A model generated the notes under the pieces. That model was not told the DNA's origin. It did not search any database and worked only from the letters and a program-made list of their open reading frames with translations. Made by a program: the position numbers and the translations under genes. Of a stretch of 7,726 nt of DNA, positions 5,511 through 7,726 are shown piece after piece. Position 1 is the first letter of the stretch. Each line of letters opens with the position of its first letter. The stretch is from Desulfobacteraceae bacterium (lineage in GTDB: Bacteria > Desulfobacterota > DSM-4660 > Desulfatiglandales > B25-G16), in the NCBI GenBank assembly GCA_030669265.1, contig DAOVDY010000026.1:1-7726 (forward strand), given 5' to 3'.

Positions 5511-5522
5511 AATTCAGACTTT

Positions 5523-6749
5523 TCAGCCGATCATCTGGTTCATTTCAAAAATGGGGAGCAAAATAGAAATAACAACAAATCCAACAATCAAGCCCATTAT
5601 CAAGATCATAACTGGCTCGAGCATTGAGGTCAATGCCATGATGCGCGATTCTACCTCTCTTTCGTGAGTGTCTGCAATCTTATTTAGCATTGTTTCCAGT
5701 TCCCCACTTTGCTCACCTACAGATATCATTTGTACAACCATAGAGGAAACCCAACGGCTTTGTGAAAGAGATCCGGCCAAGCTTTTGCCTGCCCGAATTT
5801 CATCTTCAGCCTTATCAAGGACCTCGGCAATCAGAACATTATTAACAATGTTTCTCGCTATCTGGAGGGCAGACAAAAGAGATACACCACTTTGGAGAAG
5901 GCTGCCGAGTGTTCTTCCAAAACGAGCAAGGGCAATTTGTTGGTTCATAGGGCCAAGAACAGGAATACGAAGTTTGAGTTTATCCCAAATGTAATTAACG
6001 CTTGGCCTTTTTTTACTATACTTTAACAGTATAATACCACTAAACATAGCCAGTAAGATAACCCACCAGAAAGAGAGTAAAAAATTACTTACATTTATAA
6101 GCACCACAGTAGGAAGAGGAAGCGTGTGATGCATCTCGGTGAATATTTTTGTAATATTAGGCACGATAAAGGTTATAAGAAAAAAAAGGACAGAGATCCC
6201 AATTAAGGACATAAAGGCTGGATAGGCAAGGGCCGCTTTAAAGCGCCCTCGCAAGGCCTCTTGATTCTCCCCAAATTCTGCCAGTTGAGCCAAAACCACA
6301 TCAAGAGATCCTGACGCTTCTCCAGAGCGAACCATGTTAATGTAGAAATTCGAAAATATTTTTGGATGTTGAGATAGAGAGAAGGCCAAGCTGTTACCTT
6401 GGTTGACTGACTCCTTTATCTGGGCAATGATTTTTTTAAGAAGTGGGCTGGATTTCTGTGATATGAGAGAATCCAAAGACGCAACAAGAGGAACCCCCGC
6501 ACCTAACAAAGTAGAAAGTTGGCGCGTTATAGCATACACCTCTCCAGGTTTAACACGCTGGAAAAAAGCAAAGAGAGAAAAAGTATCTGAAGGTCCGCCT
6601 TTGGGTCGGGAAAGTGTCTCTTTCACCTCAACCGGAAAGACGCCCGAGGCCCTGAGCTTCTGGCGAGCTGCCACTGTGCTGTCTGCATCAATGATTCCCT
6701 TCAGGGTCTTCCCAGAGCTATCAAGTCCTGCATATTCATAAACTGGCAT
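5523..6749 (-). CDS. gspF: Type II secretion system inner-membrane protein GspF
   Basis: A 408-residue polytopic platform protein, thought to sit at the centre of the T2SS inner-membrane complex and to pass ATPase motion to the pseudopilus. It starts MPVYEYAGLDSSGKTLKG, typical of GspF, and has two homologous T2SSF cytoplasmic domains (about 72-195 and 275-397). The internal repeat is visible in MVRSGEASGSLDVVL (139-153) against MISVGEQSGELETML (341-355). Three membrane segments lie at about 178-198, 222-243 and 379-401, and the protein ends LLPIFEMNQMIG. The length is normal. It is the first visible gene of the operon; gspG follows after 21 bp. No Shine-Dalgarno sequence is seen: the usual place is occupied by a 12-bp palindrome. 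gspE, often just upstream of gspF, is absent here. Confidence 0.96.
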   Translation of the reverse strand: MPVYEYAGLDSSGKTLKGIIDADSTVAARQKLRASGVFPVEVKETLSRPKGGPSDTFSLFAFFQRVKPGEVYAITRQLSTLLGAGVPLVASLDSLISQKSSPLLKKIIAQIKESVNQGNSLAFSLSQHPKIFSNFYINMVRSGEASGSLDVVLAQLAEFGENQEALRGRFKAALAYPAFMSLIGISVLFFLITFIVPNITKIFTEMHHTLPLPTVVLINVSNFLLSFWWVILLAMFSGIILLKYSKKRPSVNYIWDKLKLRIPVLGPMNQQIALARFGRTLGSLLQSGVSLLSALQIARNIVNNVLIAEVLDKAEDEIRAGKSLAGSLSQSRWVSSMVVQMISVGEQSGELETMLNKIADTHEREVESRIMALTSMLEPVMILIMGLIVGFVVISILLPIFEMNQMIG

Positions 6750-6757
6750 AATGTAAG

Positions 6758-6769
6758 GCTATATATAGC
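6758..6769. repeat. 12-bp perfect palindrome before the gspF start
   Basis: GCTATATATAGC is perfectly self-complementary and ends 8 nt before the gspF ATG, where a ribosome binding site would be expected. It could be a protein-binding site or a chance palindrome in AT-rich DNA; as an RNA hairpin its loop would be too tight. Confidence 0.4.
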
Positions 6770-6924
6770 TTATTTCAATGTAGAATATTTTCAAACATAG
6801 ATACCGGTAACGAAAAATAACATAAAAGCAGAATCATTAACTGAATTGGTAGTGAAAAAAATCTCAACGAAATTTAGCTTTTATTAATATATTTATACCA
6901 TAAATAGGCTAAAAATACCTATCT

Positions 6925-6933
6925 ATTATATCA
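6925..6933 (-). promoter_or_regulatory. Candidate extended -10 promoter for the gsp operon
   Basis: The minus strand reads TGATATAAT, a perfect extended -10 (TGN followed by TATAAT). No good -35 hexamer lies 16-18 nt upstream, which is acceptable for an extended -10 site. Transcription would begin near 6918, giving an untranslated leader of about 170 nt before gspF. The 238-bp gap (6750-6987) is AT-rich and otherwise holds only the 12-bp palindrome near gspF. No terminator is seen behind the thiolase, so read-through is also possible. Confidence 0.4.
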
Positions 6934-6987
6934 AACAACGGTCACAAAAGGCAGGGTAACGTCAATGTACAGGGTATGGGTATCTTT

Positions 6988-7726
6988 TTAATTTCCATTC
7001 TGGAATCCTCTCCTTTCAACTATAGCAGCTATCCCCAGTCCACCCCCACCACAAATGGTCTCCAGTCCAAATCGTGAAACGCGCCTCTTCATCTCATGCA
7101 ATAAAGTTACCAATCTCATAGCACCGGTTGCAGCGATGGGATGACCAAGGGAAATGCCAGACCCATTCACATTAATCTTTGTATCATATTCTTCCTTTTT
7201 TATACACATCATCCTGGCATCGGCCAATGCCTGTACCGCAAATGCCTCTTGTATTTCAATGAGATCTATTTGATCTATGGTGATATCAATCTTTTTTAGG
7301 GCTTTATTTACAGAGTCAGGTACTGCAGGATAGGTAAGGGTCGGGTCACTACCAGCGATAGCGCAGGATCTGAAATAGGCCATGGGCTCCATGTCTAACT
7401 CCTGTGCCTTTGTCTCAGACATCAAGACCACCGCAGCTGCACCATCATTTTCGGTAGAGGAATTTCCAGCGGTACATACCCCATCAGGATAGACAGGGGG
7501 CAGTTTGGCAAGTTTCTCTAATGTAGTATCTGGCCGGGGTGTCTCATCTCTATCAAAGATTACTTGTTCACCTTTTCTTTGTGGGAGTGGGACAGGGACA
7601 ATCTCTTCAGCAAATTTGCCAGAGTCCATTGCAGCAATAGCCTTCTGATGACTTCGCAGGGACCAGGTATCGGCCTCTTCTCTGGTGATCTTCTCTTGTT
7701 TGGCTGCCTTTTCTGCCCAGGTCATC
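6988..7726 (-). CDS. Thiolase / acetyl-CoA acetyltransferase family, C-terminal part (partial)
   Basis: The frame is open to the window edge; 245 codons are seen and the N-terminal part, with the acylated active-site Cys, lies outside. Thiolases cleave 3-ketoacyl-CoA or condense two acyl-CoAs in fatty-acid, aromatic-acid or ketone metabolism. Seen here are [17 protein letters not shown] (13-29), [15 protein letters not shown] (87-101, the substrate-site region), [18 protein letters not shown] (187-204) with catalytic His195, and CGGGGLG (225-231) with catalytic Cys225. The usual NEAFA motif reads QEAFA (159-163), so the Asn that normally holds the catalytic water is Gln. The Met at 7725 is probably internal, since family members continue upstream of this point. 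Function in secretion is not implied. The substrate cannot be told from this fragment; a SCP2-type or specialised CoA-thiolase is possible. Confidence 0.9.
   Translation of the reverse strand, partial: MTWAEKAAKQEKITREEADTWSLRSHQKAIAAMDSGKFAEEIVPVPLPQRKGEQVIFDRDETPRPDTTLEKLAKLPPVYPDGVCTAGNSSTENDGAAAVVLMSETKAQELDMEPMAYFRSCAIAGSDPTLTYPAVPDSVNKALKKIDITIDQIDLIEIQEAFAVQALADARMMCIKKEEYDTKINVNGSGISLGHPIAATGAMRLVTLLHEMKRRVSRFGLETICGGGGLGIAAIVERRGFQNGN

Noticed and set aside
1..7726. tRNA, rRNA or riboswitch
   Set aside because: No cloverleaf, rRNA segment or known riboswitch core was recognised on either strand by eye.

Overview
The window carries most of a type II secretion system (T2SS) operon. 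All genes lie on the minus strand, so the operon reads from right to left: gspF, gspG, gspH, gspI, gspJ, gspK, gspL, then the first 115 codons of gspM, which runs off the left edge. At the right edge, upstream of gspF, is the C-terminal part of a thiolase (acetyl-CoA acetyltransferase family) on the same strand. The host is a Gram-negative, diderm bacterium. The short PilO-like GspM, the PilM/PilN-like GspL, the F-to-M gene order without gspE or gspD in front, the moderately AT-rich composition (by eye) and the thiolase neighbour best fit a Desulfobacterota (deltaproteobacterial) lineage. This placement is an inference; no taxonomic marker is present.

Layout from right to left: thiolase fragment (7726-6988); a 238-bp AT-rich gap with an extended -10 promoter candidate; gspF (6749-5523); 21 bp; gspG (5501-5055), followed at once by a weak intrinsic terminator or attenuator; a 162-bp gap; gspH (4892-4335); 19 bp; gspI (4315-3842); a 4-bp overlap; gspJ (3845-3123); 2 bp; gspK (3120-2143); a 192-bp gap with compound palindromes; gspL (1950-445); a 98-bp gap filled by inverted repeats; gspM (346 to the edge).

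The proteins form one machine. GspF, GspL and GspM belong to the inner-membrane platform. GspG is the major pseudopilin, and GspH, I, J and K are minor pseudopilins that form or prime the tip. The pseudopilus pushes folded periplasmic substrates through an outer-membrane secretin. The secretin (GspD), the ATPase (GspE), GspC/GspN and the prepilin peptidase are not in the window; D and E may lie beyond gspM.

The least ordinary feature is a set of degenerate short tandem repeats at gene boundaries, in three unit sizes: 7 bp (consensus ACYCGNA), 8 bp (TGGAGTAC) and 9 bp (AACCCAATA). The 8-bp arrays are arranged as inverted pairs, and the 9-bp arrays flank two intergenic gaps in opposite orientation. 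The 8- and 9-bp repeats also run into reading frames: they encode the cleavable prepilin leaders of GspH, GspI and GspJ, and in each case no start codon avoids them. I see no evidence for an entirely new biological system. The repeat-derived leaders and the structured gaps are the parts most worth a second look.
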